Below, piece after piece: positions 52,221-63,571 of a stretch of 64,000 bases of DNA. The stretch comes from Perognathus longimembris pacificus (lineage: Eukaryota; Chordata; Mammalia; Rodentia; Heteromyidae). The notes beneath the pieces were generated by a model. It was not told the origin of the DNA. It saw only the letters and a program-made list of their open reading frames with translations, and made no database searches. A program made the position numbers and the translations under genes. The stretch lies in assembly GCF_023159225.1 (NCBI RefSeq), contig NC_063172.1, positions 61,314,828 to 61,378,827 of the forward strand. Reading direction: 5' to 3'. Each line of letters begins with the position of its first letter. Within the stretch, counting starts at the first letter, position 1.

Positions 52221-52426
52221 TTTTTTTTTTCCGGCCAGTTCTGGGCCTTGGACTCAGGGCCTGAGCACTGTCCCTGGCTTCCTTTTGCTCAAGGCTAGCA
52301 CTCTGCCACTTGAGCCACAGCACCACTTCTGGCTGTTTTCTGTATATGTGGTGCTGGGGAATCGAACCCAGGGCCTCATGTATACGAGGCAAGCTCTCTT
52401 ACCATTAGGCCATATCCCCAACCCCT
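52221..52426 (-). mobile_element. IDL-Geo SINE with TSD
   Basis: TSD CTTAAGATTTTT / CTTAAGAATTTTT (52209-52220, 52428-52440). B box intact; A box TGGCCTAATGG. Confidence 0.95.
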
Positions 52427-52440
52427 CCTTAAGAATTTTT

Positions 52441-53867
52441 ATTAATAGAGTTATGTTCTGGCCCTCACTAGAACTTTACAAGAAGAAACAAAATGTACCC
52501 CTGTGGGAGAGTCTGAGGTCTACCCTGTCCCACCTTCTCCCAGGCGAGACGAGAAGCTTATTGTGGAGTTCAGATCCCTTTCAAGACAGTGTGGCAGTCT
52601 CATCAGATGTAGCTCGGCAGCTTAGTGACTTATAATGAGGGTGGCGTGTAATTAGAAATTGTCCGTGTCTTTTCTGAGTACTGATGAAAACCGTGGCTCA
52701 GAGGTTAATTCAAATAATAATTAATATTGGTCTCTGTCAGTTCGGGTGGTAATGAAATCTTTCCTTATTTGATGACTTTGACTTTGAATGTTGAGCGAGC
52801 GGTAGAAATGGTTTACTTTTCACGCTGATTGTGAGGAAGACCTGAACTCAGTATGGTACAGCATTCTATTTGGAAGATGTTGAGTACAGAATTTCTTTGT
52901 AGCCTGTAATTTCCCACAACAGAAGCTGTCATATGCTATAGAAATATTAATGTTATTTCCTAGAGTGATTATTTTCTAGAGTGCGATATTAGGAAGTGCT
53001 AGTAATCTTCCCATTGGGGTGTGAGGAAGCTTTTGCTAGTGTCTTACATTTGCTGCGTTTTGGGGGGATATGTAGCACACAACATTAAGTTACCCACTAA
53101 ATCTTCATAGATTACTTGTTTAATCTAAGAATGAAAACTAGAGAACCTTGAGCCCTTTTCAACCTTGAATGTCAATGATTCTGTTAGTTGGTACACCACA
53201 TTTGGTGAACATTTTTTCTGTGTTGATGCGGGAGATGTAAAGTATGTGACGCAGTGATACACGGAAGTTCTTGGGAAATGTCTAAGTTTCTTAACATAGA
53301 TCAACAGTAGCGTTAGAAAGCTGCAAGTGCCACATGATCTTTTAACCATAATACATTTGGTAAAGAGAAGATAGTCAGGACTTTTCAAGGAATAATTATA
53401 AATGCTTCTTTCTATACGGTTTTTTAAAAATTGGTAACTGAATTACTCCAGCTTAATCTCTGATGGTGATTGATATTTGGTTTTCTTCTTGTAAAAAGGG
53501 AAAAGTAGTAGAGCAAAAGAAGAAATTCTACATCTTTTGAGGACTCTGAGATGCTTCATATACCCAAGTAGTGGCACCTTGCAAGAGTGGACAGAGAGCA
53601 GATAGATTCCATGCACACCGAGCTATTTGCTCGCCTCCTTCCTCACGTTCTGTGCCAATTAGAAGCAAATCCCGAGCCTATTATTTTATTTAAAAATGCT
53701 TTAAGGTGTATACTGAAAGAAAAAACAACCAGAAAACTTACAAAATTAAGTTTCTATAGAAACTTGTGTGGACATTTTAAGGAAGTTTTTATTTTATTAT
53801 TTAAATTGGAAGTCAGTACTCAAACAAGGAGGATCTGTGAACATATTTTTTGAATATATCTTTAAAA
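52441..53867. other. Unique intron sequence, no SINE
   Basis: 1.4 kb with no recognised insertion. 52630-53400 has balanced, non-repetitive composition of the kind seen in conserved non-coding elements. The 88 aa frame at 53587-53853 is not recognised as protein. Confidence 0.45.
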
Positions 53868-54400
53868 ATTTTAATTTTATTGTCAAGGTGATGTACAGAG
53901 GAGTTACAATTGCATACATAAGGTAGTGAGTACATTTCTTGTCAAGCTTGTTACCCCCTTCCTCATTTTTCTCCTACTTTCCCCCCCAAACCCTTCTCCC
54001 AAGTTTTAGAGTTAATTTCCAACATAGTGACTTGTGAGTATTGCTGTTGCATTGGTTTTTGCTTTGTCCCTCCCTTGTCTTACCATTTTGATGTTCTTCT
54101 TCCCTTCCCTTATTGAGATAAATGTATATACAATAACCAGGGTACCCAAATCAAAGAGGAAAAATGAAAGAAAAAAATAATTTCACATAGTACATTAAAA
54201 ATAAGAACAGCAGTGAAAACCTATTGTTTCCATATCTTGGAGTTCATTTTGCTTAGCATCATCTTACATGATCATATGTACGTAGCTATTGAGCTATTGT
54301 GATCCTCTGCCAGGACTATCGTAGACATGTACTAATGATTACCAATGAAGGAAACCCATAAGTGAAGTGAGCCCGACCCGAAGAAATATAGATTCCATGA
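53868..54400 (-). mobile_element. L1 3' UTR fragment, type B
   Basis: TTATTGTCAAGGTGATGTAC, AGAGGAGTTACAATTGC, GTGAGTACATTTCTTGTC, later TTGGAGTTCATTTTGCTTAG and CATCATCTTACATGATC. Longest copy of this lineage in the window. CA and TA microsatellites follow (54401-54462). Confidence 0.78.
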
Positions 54401-54789
54401 ACACACATACACACACACATATGTGCTAATATACATATATGCTTATATATATATATATACATACACACTAGCATATTAGCTAGAGTATGGTGGGTGTTCG
54501 GTTGAACAGTTAGGATTTGTAGGTTTTAACTTAGTTTTGGGGGAAGATCACGGACATCTGGAATGAGAATGACAAACCATTATTTCATTTTCAAAAGCAT
54601 TTTCTGTCTGAGGTGTTGGTATCCACCCCATTGAGAGCCCACATGCTTCAGAGGACGTGATCAGTGTTTGTTGGGGAGCTCTGTTAGGCTCTTTCTGTTT
54701 GGCATAAACAGACAGGCTTCTAGAAAGACTGAGGAGAAATGTCACACTGTGATCACAGTGACCATTCCCAACAAGATAGGCCTTGGTTT

Positions 54790-54828
54790 CCTCCCTCCCT
54801 CCCTCCCTCCCTCCCTCCCTCCCTCCCT
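54790..54828. repeat. (CCCT)n microsatellite
   Basis: About 10 units, followed by CGCCGCCCGCCCCCCAG, not attached to a recognised SINE. Confidence 0.95.
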
Positions 54829-54904
54829 CGCCGCCCGCCCCCCAGTAACGACAACAGCCGCGGAGTAATACCTTCATTTGAAAACCTCTGTTTCTGGCTC
54901 TTAG

Positions 54905-54962
54905 GGTGCGTTGGGCTAAAACTTGGGGACAAATTCAACTGTTGAAAGTGGGATGGATTCAG
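54905..54962 (+). other. Candidate small exon (58 nt)
   Basis: Acceptor-like CTCTGTTTCTGGCTCTTAG ends at 54904; donor-like GGATTCAG|GTAAGCCC has its GT at 54963-54964. Between them lies a 58 nt segment with ATGGATTCAG at its end. It is in an interval without SINEs. If used, it could be a second untranslated or start-codon exon; the sites may equally be chance matches, as no protein or conservation evidence is available. Confidence 0.25.
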
Positions 54963-57149
54963 GTAAGCCCATGCGGTGGGGGAGGCAGGTGCTCTACTGT
55001 CCCCTGGGATTTATAGGGAGAGGTCGTGATTGGGGCAGCGTGGGTGGGGCTGTACCTTGAGTTTCCCACTCCTGGAATAGGTATCAAAGCCCAGAGGTTG
55101 TACCGGAGAGTGGATAGGAAATAACTAGTGAGACAAACTCAGCTGGGGGTTGGGGGGGGCGTCTACTGGGCGAGATTCATAGCAGAAATTCAGCGCTGGT
55201 GGCTATTGTCCGCATGGCATTCATTTCACCTTAGGCAACCAGTTCTACCAATATTGGGGCGTCCAAGCCCCAGAGCCATGTAGTATTAACCTGATGCTTG
55301 GCTTGTCAGTCATGACCTTCTTTGCTGCTTATGGGCTACTTCCTGTTGGGAGCGTCAAGCAGACTACAGCCCGAAAGTGGAGCAAGGGGTTAGGGAGCAG
55401 ACACATGCAATCTTTCCACTCCCAGCACAGGATTGGGCCTGGTGAGTGCATCTGAGCTAGGAAACACCTGGGCTGGGCCAGAGGGAGAAAGGTGAGTCCG
55501 GCCATCCAGCAGCTGGAAAGGAGGCCTCAAGGCATCTCCTGCACATTTCACTACCTGGCTTATCTCTTAACTCTTGGGATGGCTACAGTCCTTTTTCTAG
55601 GGCTTCCTACCCTTTCTTCTGCCCTTTCTTGGCCTCAGGTGCCACTGACTGCCTGGAGCCCTACCCATCTTTTTTTTTTTTCCCCCCTTTTTCTGGTGCC
55701 TGACCCCCTTTCCTCTTCTGGCTATACAATACAGCCTTCACTAGCCAGCTGCAGCCTTGGTTAGGCCTTGGGCACTGTGCTCTAGCAGACTGATCTGCAT
55801 TCAGCTTTCCGTAGCGCTCAGCCCATTTGTAAACATGGGCTGCAGTCCTGCCTGCTTGAGAGGCAGAGGCGGCCGTACCTGGTTCAGCCCAGCTCGCAGA
55901 CAGAGGTGCTCCATAGAAGAGAAGAAGGTTCCAGCAGTAGTTGGGTGAGGGTTAGTGGTGAGTGGTGGGGTGCCAAAAGAACTATGGGAAAGGCCTGGTG
56001 GGAAAATTTGCCACACCCGGTAGGTAAGAGAACATATTCTGCTGAGGCTTCTTTTTAGGTTGGTAAGATAACCGCAGCACCAGTGAGAAATGTAACCGAA
56101 GGAAAACGTTAAGAGTTTCACAGGTCAGGTTAAAAAACAACAGCAACATTGATGTAATTCGCTTCCTAAGAGAGATCAGAGGGAAAAGCAAACTTTTAAT
56201 AGGGGAACCATTGCTATTCCCCCCAGTCTTTGTGTCCCTCACAGAATGAGACACAAGCGTAGGTAGAACTTCCCAGCCTGCAGAAGGTCCCCCTGTATGT
56301 GGCTTTCCTTTGGTCAAAAGAGCTTCGCTGCTGGGGGCAGCATGTGAGTCCTGGTAGACAAGCCTCTCTTGTTGGTAGGAGCCTTCTCCTTTTTCTGTAC
56401 ATGGTAACATACTGACTTAAAATATGAGTACAAAGCAAAGCAAGCAAACCAACCATAACAACACCAACAAAAAACAAAACAGCTACCTGATAGAATGAAA
56501 ATAAAACCTTTCTCTTGGGATGAGGAATCTAGAGTCCTGTTTTATTTCTAACACCATGTCTATGTGGCCACAAAACTTGCTGGTTAAGTGCCATTCCTTC
56601 CTTTATGAAAGGTGAGAACAGTATACCTTCACAGCCTACGTGATAGACGTTTGTGCTGCCTATGGTGGTGGTTGCTGTTGAAGGGCTTCCCACTGTCTTT
56701 GCTTTGAGTGCGCTTGTCCTATTGAGGTATTAGAATTCTTGGAATCTTGGTTTCTCTCGTTCACATTGCATATCAGACTTGCCTTCTGTTTACTAAGAAG
56801 TGAATGATTAGTGCACACTGTGCCGTCAGTATCTGTGCAAAATCCAGCAGCGTCTATCTCTATGGCTGCTGTGGACTGTGGTCTCTTTTGGCCATTCCTT
56901 CTGTAGTAGCTCCTGAATTGGTCTTTGCCTTCAGTCTTTTCCCCACATAACACTGTCATCTTTCAAAGCACAAGGCAACGTATCCTGCTGAAAATGTGCA
57001 TATGGTGCACTTCTCTCAGGTAAACTCTCAGCATCTTAGAGGCATTCTCTACTTAGGGCATTCTTAGGAATAAGCCTCCCTTGGTTCTTGCTGTCCTTTG
57101 GATGTTTGGGCACAAGCCCATCTCCCACCTCCTCCCTTGATCTGCCCTC
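54963..57149. other. Unique intron sequence, no SINE
   Basis: 2.2 kb, fairly GC-balanced to 56 kb. Frames 55492-55764 and 55982-56410 (90 and 142 aa) carry no recognisable domain. No repeat seen apart from a T/C run at 55670-55689. Confidence 0.45.
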
Positions 57150-57480
57150 ATTGAATGCTGTCTTCACCGGCCTGTGGGTCCTACTCCTCAGTTCTTTCTA
57201 GATCTTTCCACAGTGCCGTTTTCCTTGTGAGGCATCCCTTCACCACCCAATTGAAGTTCGTACCTGCTTCCTCCAAACTTCCCCTTCTGGGCTGTGCTTC
57301 TTCTCTTGTGCACCTGTTAGTTGTTTCATTGTATTTTACTTATTTCTTCTGTGTGACTCTTTCCTAGCTAGAAGATAGTGAGGTTCTGTGAAGAAGGAAT
57401 CATTTAATATGTTTGCTCAGAGCCCCAAACTGTTTGGCGAATTGTAGGCTCTTCATAAAATATGTGCCACATATAGTTAG
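57150..57480 (+). mobile_element. L2 LINE 3' end
   Basis: TTGTGAGGCATCCCTTCACC, TTGTATTTTACTTATTTC, TAGCTAGAAGATAGTGAGG and GCTCTTCATAAAATATGTGC follow the L2 3' end order (GGCCTTCCCTGACCAC ... CTAGAATGTAAGCTCC ... TCAATAAATA). Confidence 0.7.
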
Positions 57481-57639
57481 GTCGAAGCTGCCCTTGGTTA
57501 CTAGAGGAAAAAACGGCTTCTGTTTTCTCTTCTGTGCTACATGCTTTTTGGCTTTCTAGTTGATAAAACTTCAAGACAAGACAGTATTGTTAGAATCCAG
57601 TGTCTTTCAGGAATTAAAGACAGTGTTTCTCTTGGTGGT

Positions 57640-57775
57640 TCAGCTGTATGGAGGCTGAAGGATTGAAAGCCAGCCTGGGCAGAAAAGTCTATGAGACTCC
57701 ATCTCCAAAATAACCCACAGAAAGCAGGTCTGGAGGGCGAGGCCCTGCGTTCAAAACACCGGTATCCCTCCTCCC
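57640..57775 (+). mobile_element. B1-dID SINE, truncated
   Basis: GGAGGCTGAAGGATTGAAAG, CTCCATCTCCAAAATAACCC, GAGGGCGAGGCCCTGCGTTC. Confidence 0.7.
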
Positions 57776-58682
57776 CTAAAGGGAAGAAACAAAACAATCT
57801 CTTGGAGATCATTGTGATTAGCAAATTATCTGCCCCTCCTCCCTTGGTTCGAGCCGCTTTTGGTCAGAGCCGTGTGGGGAGTGATGACACACTGTCCCTC
57901 TGGGCGTGTGCTGTGTTTACCATTTCTTCAGTTTACTCAGGATGACGTGATCATTAGATGAAGATGATTCCTCTTGTCTTGGATAAAAAGCACATTAGAA
58001 TTCTGTCTGTTGCCTTAGTTTGTTTCGAGGTTAAGGTTCTGGTGGTTTGTTTGCCTGGAAATTAAATGTACCGTGTGGTGTTTTCACTTAGTTACTTGTT
58101 GACTATAATGTAAACAGTTCCATTAGTAATTAGTTTTGGCAAGACCTTCGTGTGGAACTTTTCTGAGCCGGGGTTATTTATTTCCGGGGTGCTTTAAGCA
58201 CTGCAGACTTGGTTTCTGTAAAGGAAAAGTGAGGGGAGTCTTGTAGAAGGCGTCTCCACAGTGGTACAGTGCTGACAAGCCCAGCTTCGTCACTGTTACT
58301 CTCCACTTGGTCATCAAGTGGAGCGTAGCTAGACCTTCCCGGTGTGACAAGCTGATCATGTGTCCATAGATACATATTGCATTCTGTACGAACACTTGAA
58401 TGGTGAATAAAGCTAATTGAATGTGAGAAAGGATTATCAACGATATGGAGGAGTCTTTAACCATTTCCTACATGAGGAGCAGGAAATAGGTGTATCCTTG
58501 TTACCTGCCTGTCCCTTCCATTCTCCCTCCCCTCCTTTACCATCGGTGCTCTCCTTTTCCTTCATGGGGAGTGGGAAACCCTTCTCCCCAACTCATTGCT
58601 TTGCCACTAAAAAAAATAGGGAACTTTGGTGATGATAGGCTGTCTTTTAAAAATTAGATTAAACTAATTAATTATTGTTAGT
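57776..58682. other. Unique intron sequence
   Basis: No recognised repeat. 57940-58400 resembles conserved non-coding DNA in composition (inference only). Confidence 0.4.
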
Positions 58683-58845
58683 TTGGTGCTAGTACTAGGC
58701 TTGAACTCAGGGCCTTATGCTCTCACTTGGCTTTTTGCTTAAGGCTGGCTCTCTACTTGAGAGCCACGACTCTAGTTCCCAGATTACCGGTTTTGATTTA
58801 AAAAAAAAAGTCAGTTGTTAATTTTAGATGAGTGTACTGCAGATG
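58683..58845 (-). mobile_element. Geo-containing SINE fragment
   Basis: TAGTACTAGGCTTGAACTC, TTTGCTTAAGGCTGGCTC, CTACTTGAGAGCCACGAC and a linker trace (CAGTTGTTAATTTTAGATG). B1 head lost. Confidence 0.7.
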
Positions 58846-59701
58846 GTTTTTGAAGTTCCAAAGCAGAAAAACAGAGATCGGCTATCTTTTGTTTCACATT
58901 GCCATGGCCTTTTAAGAAATTTATTATGTGTTCATAAACGGACACGTATTGAAATGTCTTCGTACAACTACTTAGGTGTAATAGTAATAAAAAGTAATAT
59001 AGGTAAATTGGTTTTGTATCTTTCAAGTATTTTGAGCATGTGCAAAAGTTCAAAGATGTATACCTATTTCCTGCCCTTGAAAGTAAAATATATGTCAGTC
59101 TTGAAGCAACACATCCCTATATTATGTGTATTGGTTAGATTGGCTGCAAGTTAATTGTTTGCCTAAGATTTAATAGAATTGGCTCCTTGTCCCTGACACT
59201 GTGGGGGCCTTGGATTATAAAGGTGCAGAAAGTACAGTTAGAGCCTGCCCTTGGAGAGCGCCCACCATCAGGGGCTCTCCACCGCATGGGGAGCGAGTGC
59301 TGTAAAAAGAACTGGAAAGTGAATCTGAGAGCAGCCAGGTACTAGTTATCTCCTCAGTCGTCCGCACCAACCTTCCTGGGAAACCAAGGCTTTGGATAGT
59401 TTCTACCCCAGCAGGGTCATCAGTTAGCTGAACTTGATAGAAACCACATGTACTTGGCATAAATCATTTCTCTTAATACTTGGCTGATTATAGTATGCTT
59501 ATTCCAAAATGTTCAAGATGTGGCTGAAGTAGGCAGTCTCAGCCCCCACATCCATTACCCCCTCCCCCCCCACTTCATTCCTGGGGTTGCTGGCACAAAA
59601 CCTGAGTTTGTCTTTATGTTGCATTTGTGAATGTTAAGGGAATGATAACATTGTGTTTGCTTGCGGTCCTATCAGCCCAGAAATAACCACAGATTCCTTT
59701 G
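58846..59701. other. Unique intron sequence
   Basis: Nothing recognised. Confidence 0.4.
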
Positions 59702-60190
59702 GTGGTGCTGGGGTTTGAACACAAGACTTTACACTGGCTAGGCAAGCATTCTGTCTTGAGCTATATCTCCATCCCTCTAGTTTTATTTATTTAGTCATTC
59801 ATTCATTCATTGAAAATCAGGCCTTAAGTGGGCATGTACTTTTATTTTTGCCAGTCCTGGGCCTTGGACTCAGGGCCTGAGCACTGTCCCTGGCTTCTTT
59901 TTGCTCAAGGCTAGCACTCTATCACTTGAGCCACAGCGCCACTTCTGGCCATTTTCTATATATGTGGTGCTGGGGAATTGAACCCAGGGCCTCATGTATA
60001 CGAGTCAAGCACTCTTGCCACTAGGCCATATTCCCAGCCAGTGGGCATATACTTAAGAAAAAAACTTTAAATTTGGGTGGGAGTCTCATTTGTGTTTCCT
60101 AGGCTGGCCTTGAAGCCCTGGTTAAACTATTGTCCTACCTCAGCCTCCCAGGCAGCTTGCAATATAGATTTGTGCCACCACACCCAACAG
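59702..60190 (-). mobile_element. B1-dID SINE interrupted by IDL-Geo
   Basis: tRNA-like part at 59702-59785 (GTGCTGGGGTTTGAACAC, GGCTAGGCAAGCATTCTG) and B1 part at 60075-60190 (GGGAGTCTCATTTGTG, CAGCCTCCCAGGCAGC, CCACCACACCC) are separated by a younger IDL-Geo and some unassigned sequence. Confidence 0.7.
59842..60039 (-). mobile_element. IDL-Geo SINE, nested, with TSD
   Basis: TSD AGTGGGCATGTACTT / AGTGGGCATATACTT (59827-59841, 60040-60054), one mismatch. Head B box reads GGTTCAATTCC. Lies between the two halves of an older B1-dID. Confidence 0.95.
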
Positions 60191-61559
60191 AAAAGAATAT
60201 TTGAATATCCTTTTCAGATAATTTGATACTACATCAGAACTCCACAAGGAGTAATTTCTTAAAAGTTAGTTGCAGCATGGAATCTGAAGTCTGAACCAGC
60301 AATTTTTGTGCTCATACCACTGAAATTTTCACTAATTTCCCTTGCATGTTGAATGGAATTTTTTTTATCCATTCATAGTTTTGTGGCATCATTCATGTTG
60401 TGTTTAGAACACGTTGGTTCAGTGAATTGCATAAGTTGTAAAATGCTGATAATTCATTATTCCATAATTAAAAAAATAGAGAAGCCTTTTAAAATGATTG
60501 GAAAACTGCTGAGCTCATGGCAGTATATACACATTTACTGAAATTCTGATTTTTCACTTGAATGCTCAAATTTTATCATTGGCAAACAAAACTGTCAATT
60601 GTTTTCCTTGAGGTGACAGATTATTTTGTTCATTTTAGAAACGCCTGCCAAATACTCAAGTCTGCATAACCATGGTTTGTCAGTCACTTTTCTTCCCAGA
60701 AAAAAATGGTGTTCTTTAAATAAAGGTTGCACCTCAGTCACGCAATCTAAACTTGGCAGTCTGCTTTGAATTGGATGGTTTCTGCCGGATAACCACCGTG
60801 TAGAAGACTGCGAGTCCATTGGAGGGCACAGCTCCCGTATGGAAGGGCTACTGGGGGGAAGCGGACACTCTGCATGTTAAAAGGAGAATTCTCATAGCTC
60901 GGTTGACTTAATAACCGAAGTTATGTAAATGAATGCTACTTCTTTCAGATGGTGACCTTGGAGGTAGGACACCACATTGAGCCGCAATGCCAACAGAATG
61001 TCATTACGTTGTTACCTTATTTGGAATCACTTCAGGTTGTGTTTGGAGACATTTTAAAAATTATATAGCCTAAAATATCTGTTAGCCTTTTCCTAGCTGT
61101 CTGAGAGAAGCCTGTTGCCATACATGTGGGCCCACTCTTAAACAGACCCCAGTACTGTTTGGCATAAGCACCATTCTCAAGCATCAGGGCTAGGCGCTTA
61201 TCCTTGTGTCTGTGACTGGCTGGGTGACCTTCCCACTGTACCAGTGACATGAGTGTTGACTTAGCTCTTAGCATTTTGTTCTATGATTCACAGATGCAAG
61301 AAGCACGAACAGGATTCCCTTGACAGTCCAGGACGGTGGTTCATTAGGGGTTTGCCCCGCAGCCTTCCCTTTACATGACTTCTGGCCGGCCCTGGCCGGG
61401 CCTCCCGAGCCAGGCTTCTTTCCTGCTGTGAGTTTTTGGAAGGGAAGTTTTGCTCTTCTGTTTTTTTGGTGATGAGATTGAAGCAAGGCGTGTGCTTTAC
61501 TGCTGACCTACACATTAGCCCTAGTATTTGATTCTTTAAAAAAAAAGATTCTTTTCTTT
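60191..61559. other. Unique intron sequence
   Basis: A 137 aa minus frame (61288-61701) runs into the L1 and has no recognised domain. No exon supported. Confidence 0.45.
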
Positions 61560-62445
61560 TTTTGAAATTAGCATACATTAGTTGTAAAACGGGGATTCTA
61601 TTGGAGGCATTTCCGCCATGTGTCAATGTATCCTGATCAACTTCATTGCCTCTTGCCACCCTCTCCACCCCCTCTACCCTTTCTTGAAGCAGTATTAGCA
61701 AGTTTCACTGTTGTATTTTAATACTTGCAGATGAGCTACCCGGACCATATTAGTCTTCACTCACCTTCTTTGTTAGCCCTCCCCACGGGTGCACACCCAC
61801 CTCCTTAGCTTGTTTTCCTTCCCTCTCTGTCTCCCTCTCTCTTTCCCTTACTCTCTTTTCCCCCTCATTCCTTCCCTCCCTCCCTCTTTTTTGCTTTTTC
61901 TTTTATTCTCTCCCTCTTACTTTCTTCCTTTATATGATGTGCATATATCATAGTTTGCAAGGAGTAACTTTGTTACTTCTCTTCTCCCACACTCTCGTCT
62001 ATGGCCATACCACCCTGAACGCGCCCGATCTCTTCCACACTCTCAACCTCCTGTTGATCAGCAGATTTCATTGGGGTTCCATTTGACATGCTATCTTCAT
62101 ACTTATACTGGATTTCAAAGGCATAAGACACCGGTGCCTGACTGATACTTAGCTTTGTGAGCTTGGCTTATCTCATTCAACAAGATAATTTCAGGTACAG
62201 CTCCATCCATTTTCTAGTAAATGACATGATTTTACTTTTCTGTATGACTGTGTATTATTCCATGGTGTATGTGTATGTATGTATATCTTCTTTATTCATT
62301 CATCTGTTGATAGGCATCTCAACTGATTCCACTGGTTGGTTGTTGTGAATAGTCCTGTAGTAAACATGTATGCAGGCATCTTTATTGTATATTCACTTAT
62401 ACTCTTTTGTATGTATGCCCAGTATTGGTATGGCGAAGTCATAAG

Positions 62446-62446
<1 letters not shown>
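61560..62446 (-). mobile_element. L1 3' UTR and tail (type A)
   Basis: TTAGCATACATTAGTTGTAA, TCTTGAAGCAGTATTAGC, CATCCATTTTCTAGTAAATG, GTATTATTCCATGGTGTATG and CATTCATCTGTTGATAGGC are reversed L1 3' phrases. A C/T-rich stretch (61820-61925) corresponds to the purine-rich 3' UTR segment. Continuous with the L1 sequence to the window end. Confidence 0.82.
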
Positions 62447-62486
<40 letters not shown>

Positions 62487-62510
62487 CGTGCGTGTGCGCA
62501 CACACGCATG
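62447..62510. repeat. (TG)n(CG)n microsatellite
   Basis: TG run passing into CGCGCGCG and CACACGC, at the tail end of the nested B1-Geo. Z-DNA-prone by composition. Confidence 0.95.
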
Positions 62511-62511
62511 C

Positions 62512-62735
62512 ACTAGTACTGGGGTGTGAATTCATGGTCTGGGGTCTGTCCCTTGGCAAGACTGGTGCTCTACCACTTGAGCCACAGCACCATTTCCAGC
62601 TTTTTGCTGATTAATTGGAAATAAGTGAGTCACAAACTTTCCTCTCTGGGCTGGTTTCACATTGAGATCCTCAGATCTCAGCGTTTGGAGCAGTTAGGAT
62701 TACAGGTGCGAGCTACCAGCACCCAGTTTCTTTTT
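62512..62735 (-). mobile_element. B1-Geo SINE nested in L1
   Basis: ACTAGTACTGGGGTGTGAATTC, linker GCTGATTAATTGGAAATAAG, B1 GCAGTTAGGATTACAGGTG. L1 sequence resumes after it (GACCCTCCATACGGATTTCC). Confidence 0.87.
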
Positions 62736-62880
62736 AGTTTTTTTTAGGACCCTCCATACGGATTTCCTTAGTATTTGCACTAGTTTTTACACTCCAACAA
62801 ACAGTGTATGAGGTCTCAGCCAACAATTAAAAAATGATACATGTTTCCCCCCACATCCTTGCCAGTGCATGTTGTCATTT

Positions 62881-63092
62881 TTTTTTTTCTTTTTTTTTGG
62901 CCAGTCCTGGGCCTTGGACTCAGGGCCTGAGCACTGTCCCTGGCTTCTTTTTTTGCTCAAGGCTAGCACTCTGCCACTTGAGCCACAGCGCCACTTCTGG
63001 CCATTTTCTGTATATGTGGTGCTGGGGAATCGAACCCAGGGCCTCATGTATACGAGGCAAGCTCTCTCACCACTAGGCCATATCCCCAGCCC
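62881..63092 (-). mobile_element. IDL-Geo SINE nested in L1
   Basis: Short TSD-like TCATTT on both sides (62875-62880, 63093-63098) and the L1 sentence GTTGTCATTT / TCATTTGTTTTCTTG is rejoined across it. A and B boxes intact. Confidence 0.94.
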
Positions 63093-63545
63093 TCATTTGT
63101 TTTCTTGATGATTGCCCTTCTGACCTCAGTGAAATGGAACCTTAGTGTAGCTTTGACTTTATGACTAGGAGTTTGAACATTTCTTCATGTACTATTTATT
63201 AGCCATTTGTATTTCTTTAAAAACCTGTCTGTTCAGTTCATTTGTCCTTTTATTAATTGGTTTACTTGTTCTTTTTTTCAGTTTTTTAAGCTCTTTGTAT
63301 ATTCTGGAAGTTTAGGGTCTTACTTTGTGTTCTTTGATCCATTTACACTTTTTTTTTTTTTTCCTGCAGGGTGAGAGAGGGGTAGAGTTTCAATTTCCTG
63401 CAAGAGAATACCCAGTTTTCACAGTACCATCTGTTGAAAAGGCTGTCTTTTCTTCAATGTATGTTTTTGGTTTCTTTGTCAAAAATTAGATCATGGTAGC
63501 TGTGTGGTTTTATACTTGGGTTTTCTATGTTGTTCCATTGGTTAG

Positions 63546-63571
63546 TTTTTTTTTTTTTTTTTTTTTTTTTT
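63546..63571. repeat. T26 homopolymer
   Basis: Uninterrupted T run inside the L1, possibly a local A-run expansion of the L1 sense strand. Confidence 0.95.

Noticed and set aside
53587..53853. 88 aa plus-strand frame starting MDREQIDSMHTELF
   Set aside because: Looks protein-like at first, but no recognised domain, no flanking splice pattern, and it runs into an L1 3' UTR. Kept only as unique sequence.
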